A stretch of DNA of 64,000 bases from Agrobacterium vitis (GCF_037039395.1 NZ_CP146242.1:2116001-2180000), one strand, 5' to 3'. Positions 19,891 through 28,814 are shown, counted from the stretch's first letter. Program-made: numbers and translations. Notes: generated by a model from the letters alone, not told the origin.

Positions 19891-20640
19891 TCAAAGCACG
19901 CCGGCTTCGTTTTTAAGCTTGTCGACCAGTTCGGCCACCGACTTGACCTTGATGCCTGCCTTGCGGCCACCCGGCTCTTCGGTCTTCAGCACCTTGAGAC
20001 GTGGTGTGGTATCGACACCGAAATCGGCAGGCGTCTTCTTGTCGAGCGGCTTCTTCTTGGCCTTCATGATATTGGGCAGCGAGGCATAGCGTGGCTCGTT
20101 AAGGCGCAGGTCGGTGGTGACCACGGCAGGCAGTTTGACGGCAATGGTCTGCAAGCCGCCATCGACTTCGCGGGTGACATTGGCCGAACCCTCGCCGATC
20201 TCCAGCTTGGAGGCAAAGGTGGCCTGCGCCCAGCCCAAGAGGGCCGCGAGCATCTGGCCCGTCTGGTTGCTGTCATCGTCGATCGCCTGCTTGCCGACGA
20301 TAACCAGGCCCGGGGCCTCGGCTTCGACGATGCCTTTCAGGATCTTGGCAACGGCCAGCGGCTCGACGGCATCCTCGGTTTCCACCAGGATGGCCCGGTC
20401 TGCGCCCATGGCCAGCGCCGTGCGCAAAGTTTCCTCGGCCTTGGCTGGACCGATGGACACCACGACCACTTCCTCCGCCTTGCCTGCTTCTTTCAGGCGC
20501 AGCGCTTCCTCAACGGAAATTTCGTCGAACGGGTTCATCGACATCTTCACATTGGCAAGCTCAACGCCTGAACCATCCGGCTTCACACGGATCTTCACGT
20601 TGTAGTCCACGACGCGCTTGACGGGCACGAGAATCTTCAT
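19891..20640 (-). CDS. etfB: Electron transfer flavoprotein beta subunit
   Basis: The 249-aa AMP-binding subunit of ETF pairs with Etf[19 protein letters not shown] is the family N-terminus, [19 protein letters not shown] and [20 protein letters not shown] line the nucleotide site. ATG at 20640 follows AAGGAAGGACCCC, a strong site; the upstream in-frame ATG codons to 20685 add an unconserved tail. First gene of etfBA. A palindrome with ACGT half-sites lies about 340 bp upstream. Confidence 0.97.
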   Translation of the reverse strand: MKILVPVKRVVDYNVKIRVKPDGSGVELANVKMSMNPFDEISVEEALRLKEAGKAEEVVVVSIGPAKAEETLRTALAMGADRAILVETEDAVEPLAVAKILKGIVEAEAPGLVIVGKQAIDDDSNQTGQMLAALLGWAQATFASKLEIGEGSANVTREVDGGLQTIAVKLPAVVTTDLRLNEPRYASLPNIMKAKKKPLDKKTPADFGVDTTPRLKVLKTEEPGGRKAGIKVKSVAELVDKLKNEAGVL

Positions 20641-21089
20641 GGGGTCCTTCCTTGCTTCGGTCCTTATGGCGGTTTTGCGCATCATGACACGCGGTGCCGC
20701 AACTGCTTGTTTCCTGCATCATTCCATAGATTAGCGTCGACTTAAGGAATGACGCACTGGTGTTTTTACGCACCCTTCAATGTGATAGCCCAGTTTATCT
20801 GCCAGTCGGAAACATCAGGGATCCGTTTCCAGGCAAACGCCAGACTGCGGCATTTTGCACTTCAGAGAATGTCAGTTGGCGACATGGATACGCATTTTTT
20901 CCTCCATTACAACGGCGCCATTCATTCTTGCGATGCTCCTCCCGCAGACTGACGGCTCGGAGGCCAGAATTACCTAACTTTTACGTTCACGTCAAATATT
21001 GCCTTTTTGGTCAACCAGAACCGGTCTATGCCCACAATCCGTGTTTCATGCCGGACCAGCGAGTGGCCCGCCTGCCTTGTCGGATGAGC
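20641..21089. other. 449-bp intergenic region upstream of etfB
   Basis: No convincing gene: short open frames here have no ribosome site or recognizable protein. The region contains the dyad at 20979-20996 and must include the etfBA promoter, since the upstream gene on this strand ends at 21090. Confidence 0.4.
20979..20996 (-). promoter_or_regulatory. Candidate operator dyad upstream of etfBA
   Basis: TTTTACGT (20979-20986) and ACGTCAAA (20989-20996) are inverted copies with one mismatch around a 2-bp centre. This resembles the ACGT-centred palindromes bound by MerR-type LiuR regulators of branched-chain amino-acid and fatty-acid catabolism, whose regulons often include etf genes. The 340-bp distance to the etfB start is long, so the assignment is weak. 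Confidence 0.35.
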
Positions 21090-21668
21090 CTACCGGTTTT
21101 TCCCCGGCACCCAGAGGACATCGGCCTTGCCGATCTCATTGGCATAGCGGGCGGCGACGAACAGGAAATCCGACAGCCGGTTGACATATTTCAGCGCTGG
21201 CGCAGAGACGGCCTCGCCGGGGATTTGCATCAGGTCGACCATGATCCGCTCGGCGCGTCTTGCGATGGTGCGGGCCAGATGCAGATTGGCGGAGGCTGGT
21301 GAGCCTGCGGGCAAGACAAAGGATTTCAGCGGTTCGAGATGGGCGTTCAGCGCATCGATTTCCTGCTCTATCCTGTCCACCTGGCTCTGGACGACGCGCA
21401 GGGGCTCCCATTCCAATTTTTCGCCGGTATCGGGGGTTGCAAGATCGGCCCCAAGATCGAAAAGGTCGTTCTGGATGCGAAACAGCATGGCGTCCAGCAC
21501 CTCATCGCCTGTCGTATGCAGGCGGGCGACGCCGATGGCGCTGTTGGCCTCATCGATCGTGCCATAGGCATCGACACGCAGGTCGTGTTTGAACCGGCGC
21601 GGGCCGCAGACCAGCGCCGTGGTGCCGTCATCGCCGGTACGGGTGTAGATTTTATTGAGTTTTACCAT
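21090..21668 (-). CDS. Cob(I)alamin adenosyltransferase, PduO type
   Basis: This 192-aa enzyme transfers adenosyl from ATP to cob(I)alamin to make coenzyme B12. The ATP-binding N-terminus KIYTRTGDDGTTALVCG is characteristic of PduO/MMAB enzymes; VDAYGTIDEANSAIGVAR and the arginine helix ARTIARRAERIMVDL complete the site, and YVNRLSDFLFVAARY is the usual C-terminal motif. The frame continues to a TTG at 21689, but ATG at 21668 begins MVKLNKIYTRTG, the family start. The HIG1-like gene lies 131 bp upstream on the same strand. Confidence 0.93.
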   Translation of the reverse strand: MVKLNKIYTRTGDDGTTALVCGPRRFKHDLRVDAYGTIDEANSAIGVARLHTTGDEVLDAMLFRIQNDLFDLGADLATPDTGEKLEWEPLRVVQSQVDRIEQEIDALNAHLEPLKSFVLPAGSPASANLHLARTIARRAERIMVDLMQIPGEAVSAPALKYVNRLSDFLFVAARYANEIGKADVLWVPGKNR

Positions 21669-21799
21669 GGAACCATTCGTCTTGAGCAAGCGGGCGGGAC
21701 CCGCACGATTAGAGTTTGCCTTACAGCCCGCTCAAGAATTGCTGCTGGCCAGCGGCGATTATTGGATAGACTGCTAGGAAAAGTGGAGCCTGGCAGACG

Positions 21800-21997
21800 C
21801 TAGCGACCGCCGCCGGTGATCCACAATGTCAGCATGATCAGCACGACGGCAATGGCCTGAAGCAGCACACGCAATTGCATCAGCTTGTTGGAGCGGTTGG
21901 CATCGCCGCCCTTCATCATGTTGAACAGCCCGCGCACCAGAACCAGCGCGACAAGCCCCATGACGATAATGGCCAGAATGGTGGTGAATGAGGACAT
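21800..21997 (-). CDS. HIG1-like twin transmembrane protein
   Basis: A 65-aa protein with two membrane helices: ILAIIVMGLVALVLVRGLFNM and VLLQAIAVVLIMLTLWI, joined by KGGDANRSNKLMQLR. Size, topology and the RSNKLMQLRVLLQ loop match the HIG1_N (hypoxia-induced) twin-TM family found in alphaproteobacteria, relatives of which associate with respiratory complexes in mitochondria. ATG at 21997 is preceded by a weak site. Function in bacteria is not established. A family B repeat begins just upstream of its start. Confidence 0.8.
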   Translation of the reverse strand: MSSFTTILAIIVMGLVALVLVRGLFNMMKGGDANRSNKLMQLRVLLQAIAVVLIMLTLWITGGGR

Positions 21998-22025
21998 GAT
22001 GCGCCGCTGACCTTATTATGGATGT

Positions 22026-22116
22026 CTATAGCATGTCGCATGATGAGGGCTTCACCTGACATGCTATAGGATTCTGTTTTCGCATGTCTTTTCCCCGAAA
22101 CCGCTTCACACTTTCG
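22026..22116. repeat. Tandem double-hairpin repeat, family B copy 2
   Basis: Hairpin one: CTATAGCATGTC (22026-22037) with GACATGCTATAG (22058-22069), 12 bp perfect. Linker GATTCTGTTTTC. Hairpin two: GCATGTCT (22082-22089) with AGACATGC (22109-22116), inner CCGAAA/TTTCGG, loop containing CCGCTTCACA. Same architecture as 18816-18911, with different arm sequences but compensating pairing. Confidence 0.75.
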
Positions 22117-22134
22117 GGAGACATGCCTATCCGA

Positions 22135-22968
22135 TCAATCCAGCGCCCGCATCAACCGATAGAAGAGATCGGACGGCATCAGCCGTTTGAGTGCGACGCC
22201 CTGTTTTGCCGGCTTCGTGACCAGATAATGTGGTCGGGGACGCTTCGCGGTCAAGGCGTGTTGCAGCACTTTATACACGGCATCCGGTCCAAGCTTGTGG
22301 CGGTTTTTCGGACCGGTGCCTTCAAGGCGTGCCAATTGGCGCTGGTAATCTGCGGCATGGACTGAATTTTCCACGTCGATATTGCGTTTGATAGCCTCAA
22401 GGCAATTGGCGGTAAAACGGCTTTCTATCGGACCCGGCTCGATCAGGCTGACCATGACGCCGCTGCCGTCCAGCTCCATCCGCAGGGTGAGCGACAGGCC
22501 CTCCAGCGCAAATTTGGACGCCGTATAGGCGCCGCGCCATCGATAGGGGATGAGGCCGAGAATAGACGAGCATTGCACGATCCTGCCCGACCCTTGCGCG
22601 CGCATTACAGGCACGATCCGCCGTGTCAGGTCGTGCCAGCCGAAGACATTGGTCTCGAACTGTTCGCGAAGCGCCTCTGTTGGCAGGTCTTCGACCGCAC
22701 CTGCCTGGCCATAGGCGCCATTGTTGAACAGCGCGTCCAGCCGCCCGCCGGTGCGCGACAACACGGTTTCAGTCAGGGCCGCGATGCTTGCCGTGTCGCG
22801 GTAGTCCATCAGCAGCGCTTCAAGACCGTCATCCTCAAGCGGTTTCAGGTCTTCCGCCTTGCGTACGGTGGCAAACACCCGCCAGCCATCCTGCTTCAGG
22901 GCGCGGGCGCAGTAGGCTCCAATGCCGGAGGAGCAGCCGGTAACGATAATGCTTTTCTCTGCGACCAT
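22135..22968 (-). CDS. Short-chain dehydrogenase/reductase
   Basis: The 277-aa NAD(P)-dependent oxidoreductase has TGCSSGIGAYCA (TGxxxGxG cofactor motif), FNNGAYGQ (NNAG-like), catalytic Ser in CSSILGLIPY and YTASKFALEG (YxxxK). The Tyr-Lys spacing is normal. ATG at 22968 follows AGAGGAAAACCTCAT; the frame continues to 23007 without a site. The substrate cannot be told from sequence; it looks like the classical SDRs acting on lipid or retinol-like substrates. It is divergent from the YihY gene. Confidence 0.9.
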   Translation of the reverse strand: MVAEKSIIVTGCSSGIGAYCARALKQDGWRVFATVRKAEDLKPLEDDGLEALLMDYRDTASIAALTETVLSRTGGRLDALFNNGAYGQAGAVEDLPTEALREQFETNVFGWHDLTRRIVPVMRAQGSGRIVQCSSILGLIPYRWRGAYTASKFALEGLSLTLRMELDGSGVMVSLIEPGPIESRFTANCLEAIKRNIDVENSVHAADYQRQLARLEGTGPKNRHKLGPDAVYKVLQHALTAKRPRPHYLVTKPAKQGVALKRLMPSDLFYRLMRALD

Positions 22969-23077
22969 ATGAGGTTTTCCTCTTACAAATGCGATAGGGT
23001 CTCCCATATTCGACAGATATAGGCAATTGTGGCAGGCCGCTTGAGAAGCAGTCAGTGAAGAATGAACGGGAGACGGA

Positions 23078-23974
23078 ATGCGGTCCTATCTGGGCAGGCT
23101 TTACAAGGTGGCCTTCGATGCGGTCTGGCATTTTACCGAGGACGATGGTTGGGCGATGGCGAGCCACGTGGCGCTCTCGATCCTGCTGGCCGTGTTTCCC
23201 TTCCTGATTTTCGGCACGGCGCTCGCCGGTCTTCTCGGGGCCAATACCTTTGCGCCGACCGCCATCCATTTTATTTTCGACACCTGGCCGGAGGAAATCG
23301 CCAAGCCGATTTCCGAGCAGGTGGTGCAGGTGCTGACCATTCCGCGCGGCGGGCTCTTGACGATTTCCGTGCTGGCGGCGGCCTATTTTGCCTCCAACGG
23401 GGTTGAAGCGCTGCGCACGGCGCTGAACCGTGCCTACCGGGTCACGGAAACCCGGCCCTGGTATATTACCCGACTTATCAGCCTCGGCTTCGTCATCATG
23501 GGGGTTGCCGCCTTCGCTGTGATCAGCGTGCTGCTGATCGCCGTGCCGATCGCGCTACGCTTTGCCGAGCGGCAATTTCCGCTTTTGAAGGATTTTCTGG
23601 CGCTGGTCTCGAATTGGAGCGTGCTTGGCACGTTGATCCTGCTGACCATCGGCCTGACGATTTCGCATCTGTGGCTGCCAGCCGACCGGCGCCGCCTGAT
23701 CGACGTTCTGCCCGGCATCTGCCTGACACTGCTGCTCTGGCTGCTGGGGGCGCTGGCCTTTGCCGCCTATCTCGCCACCTTTGCCAATTACGCCGCCACC
23801 TATGCCGGTCTGGCCTCGGTTATGGTGGTGATCATATTTCTCTATATGCTGGGCGTGCTGTTCCTGATCGGGGCGGAATTTAACGCGGCGCTGATGAAGT
23901 TTTCCAGGCCGCGCACGCGATCACGGCGAATGTCAGATCGCAATCCCCACCAGCCGACGGATGTCGAGGGGTGA
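23078..23974 (+). CDS. YihY/BrkB family inner membrane protein
   Basis: The 298-aa protein has six predicted membrane segments beginning ALSILLAVFPFLIFGTALAG and a conserved AAYFASNGVEALRTALNRAY motif of YihY/BrkB. Members were once annotated as ribonuclease BN in error; the true function is unknown, possibly transport. ATG at 23078 follows GGGAGACGGA. Its last 42 bp overlap the 3' end of gluQ on the opposite strand. Confidence 0.9.
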   Translation: MRSYLGRLYKVAFDAVWHFTEDDGWAMASHVALSILLAVFPFLIFGTALAGLLGANTFAPTAIHFIFDTWPEEIAKPISEQVVQVLTIPRGGLLTISVLAAAYFASNGVEALRTALNRAYRVTETRPWYITRLISLGFVIMGVAAFAVISVLLIAVPIALRFAERQFPLLKDFLALVSNWSVLGTLILLTIGLTISHLWLPADRRRLIDVLPGICLTLLLWLLGALAFAAYLATFANYAATYAGLASVMVVIIFLYMLGVLFLIGAEFNAALMKFSRPRTRSRRMSDRNPHQPTDVEG

Positions 23975-24835
23975 CAGGCCCTTTGCCCGCAAATGCCGGA
24001 GCCCTGCCGATTGCAGGCTTTTCGACAGCTTGCGCCCATCCTCGTCTGTGATCAGCCGATGGTGCGTATAGGTCGGGGCGGGCAGGCCGAGCAGGCTCTG
24101 CAACAGCCGGTGGACAGCGGTGGCCTGATAGAGATCCTCGCCGCGCACCACATGGGTCACGCCCTGTAGGGCGTCATCCACGACTACGGACAGATGATAG
24201 CTGGACGGCGCATCCCAGCGCCAGAGAATGACATCGCCCCAGATCGTAGGGTCGGCGGTGATCCGCTGCGCCGTGTCGCCACGTCTTTCCTCCCAATGCA
24301 GGCTGCCGCCAAGCATGGAGAGCGCTTTGCCGGTATCCAGACGCAGGCTGTGGCGCTCGCCTCTGTCGATCCGTTGCTGCGCCAGTTGCCGGTCCATCTG
24401 CCGTTCGCCTGCCGGATAATGCCAGGCACCATCAGGGTCGCGGGGCCAGCCTTTGCCTTGCGCCTCTGTTGCCTGCGCTTGCCGCTTGATTTCGGCGCGG
24501 CTGAGAAAGGCTGGATAGACCAGATCCATGGCCTGAAGCTTTGCCAAGGCAGAACGATAGGCGTCGATATGCTCGGACTGGCGGCGCACCGGCTTTTCCC
24601 ATGTCATACCGAGCCAGGCAAGATCCTCGTAGATCGCCGCCTCGAATTCAGGCGTGCAGCGGTCGATGTCGATATCCTCGATCCGTAACAGCAGCCGGCC
24701 ACCGGCGTCCTCAGCCATGTCAGCATTGATCAGTGCCGAAAGGGCATGGCCGAGATGAAGATAGCCATTTGGGCTCGGCGCAAAACGAAAGACTGGTTTT
24801 TGCGGAACGACTAAGGGAGACTGGAAGTTGGACAT
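23933..24835 (-). CDS. gluQ: Glutamyl-Q tRNA(Asp) synthetase
   Basis: The 300-aa paralogue of the GluRS catalytic domain attaches glutamate to queuosine at position 34 of tRNA(Asp). It has RFAPSPNGYLHLGHALSAL (HIGH motif HLGH), LRIEDIDIDRC, and the KMSKS-like GRKLSKS, and lacks an anticodon-binding domain, which separates it from GluRS. Starts at 24835 and 24850 are both possible and neither has a clear ribosome site. The convergent overlap with the YihY gene is 42 bp. Confidence 0.93.
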   Translation of the reverse strand: MSNFQSPLVVPQKPVFRFAPSPNGYLHLGHALSALINADMAEDAGGRLLLRIEDIDIDRCTPEFEAAIYEDLAWLGMTWEKPVRRQSEHIDAYRSALAKLQAMDLVYPAFLSRAEIKRQAQATEAQGKGWPRDPDGAWHYPAGERQMDRQLAQQRIDRGERHSLRLDTGKALSMLGGSLHWEERRGDTAQRITADPTIWGDVILWRWDAPSSYHLSVVVDDALQGVTHVVRGEDLYQATAVHRLLQSLLGLPAPTYTHHRLITDEDGRKLSKSLQSAGLRHLRAKGLSPLDIRRLVGIAI

Positions 24836-24873
24836 GGTGTGTTTTGGCATGATTTGGCAGGTGAGGAAAAGAG

Positions 24874-25527
24874 ATGGGCGAGACGATGCGTATTCGCAGC
24901 CAGGCGGATCTTGCCACCGGCCTTGAGGCCTTGCTTGGTATCGATCCCCGGCTGCATGCCATTGCCCGCGAAGCCGGGCCTTTGCCGCTGCGGTTGACAG
25001 AGCCGGGTTTCGAAGGGCTTGCCTTCATCATCGTCTCGCAGATGGTGTCGCGCGCCAGCGCCGACGCCATCTGGCGGCGGCTTTGCGGGGCGATGGGAAC
25101 AGTCGAACCCGCCGCTTATCTGGCGCTGGGCGATACTGCTCTTTCACTCGGTCTTTCGCGCGCCAAGCATGCCTGCCTGAGCGGTCTGGCCTCTGCCGCG
25201 CAGGCTGGAGACATCGACCTCTTGGCAATCCTCGATCAGCCGGTGGAGACAGGCATGGCTGAGCTGACCCGGTTGCGTGGCATCGGGCTGTGGACAGCGG
25301 AAGTTTATCTGATGTTTTGTGGTGGTCACGCAGATGTGTTTCCGGCGGGTGATGTGGCGCTGCGGGCGGCGGTGGGGGACGGCCTCTGCCTTGCCGCGCG
25401 CCCGGATATCCGCGAAACCACCCGGATTGCGCTGGCCTGGCGGCCATACCGCGCCATTGCGGCACGGTTGTTCTGGGCATTTTATGCGGCGCGTTTACGA
25501 CGCGAAGCGGCGCCGGTGCCGGTCTGA
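24874..25527 (+). CDS. DNA-3-methyladenine glycosylase II (AlkA-like)
   Basis: The 217-aa base-excision repair enzyme removes alkylated purines. HhH-GPD hallmarks: FIIVSQMVSRASADAIWRRL, the helix-hairpin-helix LTRLRGIGLWTAEVYLM, and the catalytic Asp in PAGDVALRAAV. The N-terminal AlkA fold of the longer E. coli enzyme is absent; the length fits short AlkA-type proteins. ATG at 24874 follows GAGGAAAAGAG. It is divergent from gluQ, 38 bp apart. Confidence 0.9.
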   Translation: MGETMRIRSQADLATGLEALLGIDPRLHAIAREAGPLPLRLTEPGFEGLAFIIVSQMVSRASADAIWRRLCGAMGTVEPAAYLALGDTALSLGLSRAKHACLSGLASAAQAGDIDLLAILDQPVETGMAELTRLRGIGLWTAEVYLMFCGGHADVFPAGDVALRAAVGDGLCLAARPDIRETTRIALAWRPYRAIAARLFWAFYAARLRREAAPVPV

Positions 25528-25625
25528 TGGAGAATCAGTTCGCTGCTTATTTATTGGGCTTCACAATCCTGTAACAGCAAGCCTAATATAGAGGGAGCAG
25601 ATGCCGAATCGATCAGGAGAACGCC

Positions 25626-26183
25626 TTGACGATTGCAGTTTCGCCCCAGTCCTTACCAGCGCTTGTGCTCAACGCTGATTATAGGCCACTGAGTTATTAT
25701 CCCTTGTCGTTGTGGTCCTGGCAGGACGCGATCAAGGCGGTTTTCCTTGACCGTGTGAACATCATTGCCGAATACGATCACTCGGTCTGTTCACCCAGCT
25801 TTTCCATGCGGCTTCCCAGCGTGGTCAGCCTGAAAACCTATGTGCAGCCGACGCGCAATCCCGCCTTCACACGCTTCAACGTGTTTCTGCGCGACAAGTT
25901 TCAGTGCCAATATTGCGGCTCGCCTGACGATCTGACCTTTGACCACGTCATTCCCCGCGCCCATGGCGGCGAAACTACCTGGCAGAATGTCGTGGCGGCC
26001 TGTTCGCCCTGCAATCTGCGCAAGGGATCGAAATTGCCCAGACAGGCCAATATGTTCCCGGCTCAGAAGCCCTATCAGCCAAGCGTGCAGGATCTGCACA
26101 ACAATGGCCGGTCGTTTCCGCCCAATTATCTGCATGAAAGCTGGGTGGATTATCTCTATTGGGATTCCGAGCTTCAGCCTTAA
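25626..26183 (+). CDS. HNH endonuclease family protein
   Basis: The 185-aa protein carries an HNH domain at about residues 90-140: paired zinc cysteines CQYCGS and CSPCN, DHVIPRAHGGETTW with the HNH Asp-His, and WQNVVAACSPCN with the Asn. It starts with TTG at 25626, preceded by CAGGAGAACGCC, and no better start exists. The N-terminal ALVLNADYRPLSYYPL is shared with a widespread bacterial HNH family of unknown role. It is a chromosomal housekeeping-type gene with no toxin or phage context. It overlaps dsbB by 4 bp, convergently. Confidence 0.88.
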   Translation: MTIAVSPQSLPALVLNADYRPLSYYPLSLWSWQDAIKAVFLDRVNIIAEYDHSVCSPSFSMRLPSVVSLKTYVQPTRNPAFTRFNVFLRDKFQCQYCGSPDDLTFDHVIPRAHGGETTWQNVVAACSPCNLRKGSKLPRQANMFPAQKPYQPSVQDLHNNGRSFPPNYLHESWVDYLYWDSELQP

Positions 26184-26692
26184 GCCTTTATCCGCCGTGC
26201 GCCCCAGAAGGCGACGGCGGCGAGAACGAGGCTTGTCAGGACATTCCAGCCGGCCAGCGACAGGCCGAAAATCCTCAGCGCTGCGTCCGTGCAGGACGGC
26301 CCCTTGAAACTGTTGAGCTGCGAGAGAATATCGCCGCTGCCGTTGAAGCCCGCGCCGCTGGTTGCCGAGCAGGCGCTTGGGCCCTCCCAGAAATGCCATT
26401 CAACGCCTGCATGGTAGACGCCAAGGCCAGCGCTGACGATCATGATCAGGCCAAGAAGCAGGATCAGGCTTTTCGTTACTCTGGCGGGTAGGTTAATGGT
26501 GGCTGCGATGACCGTCACCACTCCGATTGCAGCGCCGATATAATAGGGCTTGCGCTGCAACAGGCAAAGCTCACAGGGAATATAGCCGCCGAGATATTCA
26601 AAGGCCAAAGCCGAGCCGACGACCCCGGCCATGCCAAGGGTCAACACAAGGGCAGGGGCAAGACCGGGCCGGGTGGAAGAAAGCGTGGTCAT
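26180..26692 (-). CDS. dsbB: Disulfide bond formation protein B
   Basis: This 170-aa inner-membrane quinone reductase reoxidizes DsbA-type thiol oxidases. Four membrane segments are visible; the first periplasmic loop holds CELC and the second holds the pair in SACSAT and GPSCTD, matching DsbB's two redox pairs. ATG at 26692 follows GGAGAACCATC and is preferred over 26719, which would overlap the yqaA stop. It is 23 bp downstream of yqaA. TlpA at 13.6 kb is a reductive counterpart. Confidence 0.9.
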   Translation of the reverse strand: MTTLSSTRPGLAPALVLTLGMAGVVGSALAFEYLGGYIPCELCLLQRKPYYIGAAIGVVTVIAATINLPARVTKSLILLLGLIMIVSAGLGVYHAGVEWHFWEGPSACSATSGAGFNGSGDILSQLNSFKGPSCTDAALRIFGLSLAGWNVLTSLVLAAVAFWGARRIKA

Positions 26693-26715
26693 GATGGTTC
26701 TCCAGTCCTCGTCGC

Positions 26716-27306
26716 TCAATGGACAAGGAGGCGATAGGCGACGAACAGGGCAATCAGCACGACAGCGCCGACGGCGGCGATCAGGCCGAGGCGTTTTTCA
26801 ATGAAATGGCGGATCGGTTCGCCATAGCGGCGCAGCAACCAAGCCAGCAAGAAAAAGCGGCCTCCACGCGCGACGATGGCGGTCATGATGAACAACCAGA
26901 TATTCACATGGGCGACACCCGACAGGATGGTGACCACCTTGATCGGCGGCAGATGGGCCAGACCGGAGGTGATCAGCAGCAGCACCACCGTCTCGTAATC
27001 GACAGACAGGCGCAGCTGGTCGAAGGCATCGGCCTTGCCGTAGAATTCCAGGATTGGCCGCGCAATGCTTTCATAGGCATAATAACCGAGAAACCAACCG
27101 GCTATACCGCCCAGAACCGAGGTGATGGTGGCAATGGTCGCATAGCGCCAGACCTTTTCCGGTTTGGCCAGCGCCATGGGCAGGAACAGCACGTCGGCAG
27201 GGACAAGAAAGATCGAGCTTTCCACAAAGGAGATTGTCCCAAGCCAGGCTTCCGCGGATTTGCGGGCGGCAAGCGACATGGTCCAGTCGTAAAGGCGTCG
27301 CAGCAT
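26716..27306 (-). CDS. YqaA family (DedA-like) membrane protein
   Basis: The 196-aa protein has about five membrane segments and the SNARE-associated/DedA-like pattern FVESSIFLVPADVLFLPMA, GGIAGWFLGYYAYE and LAHLPPIKVVTILSGVAHV. It matches YqaA, a DedA-related family; some DedA proteins flip lipid carriers, but the role of YqaA is not settled. ATG at 27306 follows AAGGAGCGATC. Likely co-transcribed with dsbB. Confidence 0.85.
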   Translation of the reverse strand: MLRRLYDWTMSLAARKSAEAWLGTISFVESSIFLVPADVLFLPMALAKPEKVWRYATIATITSVLGGIAGWFLGYYAYESIARPILEFYGKADAFDQLRLSVDYETVVLLLITSGLAHLPPIKVVTILSGVAHVNIWLFIMTAIVARGGRFFLLAWLLRRYGEPIRHFIEKRLGLIAAVGAVVLIALFVAYRLLVH

Positions 27307-27543
27307 GATCGCTCCTTGATCCTATGCAGAGGGTCTTTGCCATTGCGGCGCAGCATTCAGGATGACGAAAGACTGAATATCTGCCGTTCCGTCAAGTCTT
27401 TATGCGCAAAGCTCATGGGCTGTAAATGCGGCGAAAACAGCGATATTGCCCGGATGCCTAACTTTTGCGTGAAACCGGAAATTTGTAAAAAACCCGGTTG
27501 ACCGACCCCCTTCCTCCGTGTAGTTCGTCCTTCTACTCTAAGT

Positions 27544-27628
27544 GCCCCTTTGGCGGAATTGGTAGACGCGCCTGACTCAAAATCAGGTTCCGAGAGGAGT
27601 GCTGGTTCGATTCCGGCAAGGGGCACCA
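27544..27628 (+). tRNA. tRNA-Leu (anticodon CAA)
   Basis: Acceptor GCCCCTT pairs with AAGGGGC; D-loop GGTAGACG; anticodon stem CCTGA/TCAGG around loop CTCAAAA gives anticodon CAA (reads UUG); a long variable arm GTTCCGAGAGGAGT marks a class II tRNA; T-arm GCTGG/CCGGC with loop TTCGATT. CCA is encoded at 27626-27628. Length 85 nt. Confidence 0.97.
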
Positions 27629-27703
27629 CTTTTAATCTCAATGATCGACGCTGGCCGAGTTACGCGCTCATTCTGAACTGCGAACCCGTGGCTGGCTTTT
27701 TCC

Positions 27704-28612
27704 TCACAAATAGCTGAGGGCGTTTTGAGGTTCGCAGTGGATGCGGTTGCGGCCATGCTGTTTGGCGCGGTAGAGCGCCATATCGGTGGCTGCCATGAAT
27801 TTCTGGAAATTTGAAAAATGGTCGGCGGATTGGGCAAGGCCAAAGCTGGCGGTGATCCTGCCGGGCGCCAATGGTTCGAGGCAGATTTTCTCCAGGCAGA
27901 TGCGCAGACGTTCGGCAATCGCCTGTGCTTGGACCAGATTGGTGCCGGGCAGAAGAATGCAGAACTCCTCGCCGCCGATCCGGCCTGCCAGGTCGTTTGG
28001 CCGTAGATTGTTGCGGATTGTCTGCGCTGCTGCGATCAATGCTTTATCGCCCGTTTCATGGCCGAATGCGTCATTGATGCCCTTGAAATGATCCAGGTCG
28101 AAGAGAAGAAGACACATGGGGTCGCCGCTGCGACAGGTCTCTTCAAGGGCCTCCGTCCCTTTTGCCAGAATGAACCGGCGGTTTGCCAAGCCGGTCAGGG
28201 GATCGGTATTGGCTTGAAGGGTCAAGGTTTTGAGAGAGCTGTCCAATTCTGTTACCAGGGCGGAAACCGCCTGGGCGACAGTGCCGATTTCATCTTTTGT
28301 CTTGACCGCGATGGCAACAGGTGACCCCTCCTGCCGGTATCGGGTTATGGACTGGTTGAGCTGGCGTAGCGGCTGAATGATCCGCCACAGGGACAGCAGG
28401 CAGCCAGCCGTTCCGGCCAAGGTCGATATCAGCAGGACAAGCAGAATGCTTGCTTCACTCAGCGCACCGCCACCAAGGACATGCGCGACCACCGCCAGAA
28501 GCGGCACGTGAATGGAGATAAAGCAGATTACAAAAATCTTTGTTATCAGCGACGAACGTATCGCCCGGGCCGTCATATGCGGCCATCCAATCATCCAATT
28601 TCTTTTGAGCAT
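27704..28612 (-). CDS. Membrane-bound diguanylate cyclase (GGDEF)
   Basis: The 302-aa protein has two membrane segments (LITKIFVICFISIHVPLLAVV and ILLVLLISTLAGTAGCLLSL), a HAMP linker (IIQPLRQLNQSITRY) and a C-terminal GGDEF domain: DPLTGLANRRF, LFDLDHFKGIND, and active site RIGGEEF. Five residues before the active site RPND fits the RxxD inhibitory I-site, so product inhibition by c-di-GMP is expected. The frame extends to a TTG at 28627; ATG at 28612 is chosen, but ATGs at 28594 and 28576 are possible. It stands alone downstream of tRNA-Leu on the opposite strand. Confidence 0.93.
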   Translation of the reverse strand: MLKRNWMIGWPHMTARAIRSSLITKIFVICFISIHVPLLAVVAHVLGGGALSEASILLVLLISTLAGTAGCLLSLWRIIQPLRQLNQSITRYRQEGSPVAIAVKTKDEIGTVAQAVSALVTELDSSLKTLTLQANTDPLTGLANRRFILAKGTEALEETCRSGDPMCLLLFDLDHFKGINDAFGHETGDKALIAAAQTIRNNLRPNDLAGRIGGEEFCILLPGTNLVQAQAIAERLRICLEKICLEPLAPGRITASFGLAQSADHFSNFQKFMAATDMALYRAKQHGRNRIHCEPQNALSYL

Positions 28613-28814
28613 CCCTATAAACTTCAATCCCGTTTACAACCGGCAGGATAGATAGGGAAGATCGTGGCTTAAAAAAGCAAAACCCGGAGATTTTTAGGGT
28701 TTTTTGGAATTTCGGCCATGCAAGTCGCCACTGAAGCGCCAGTCAATTACACTCAAATTGTTTGTTCCCACAACAATTTTCGAGTGTACCTAAATGACCG
28801 TTCATCAGAACAAA

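Noticed and set aside
20749..20952. 67-codon open frame upstream of etfB
   Set aside because: No ribosome site, no signal or domain, and it lies in the likely etfBA promoter region.
25626..26183. HNH protein as a phage or defence nuclease
   Set aside because: The neighbours are housekeeping genes and the sequence matches a widespread chromosomal HNH family, with no integrase, toxin or restriction partner nearby.
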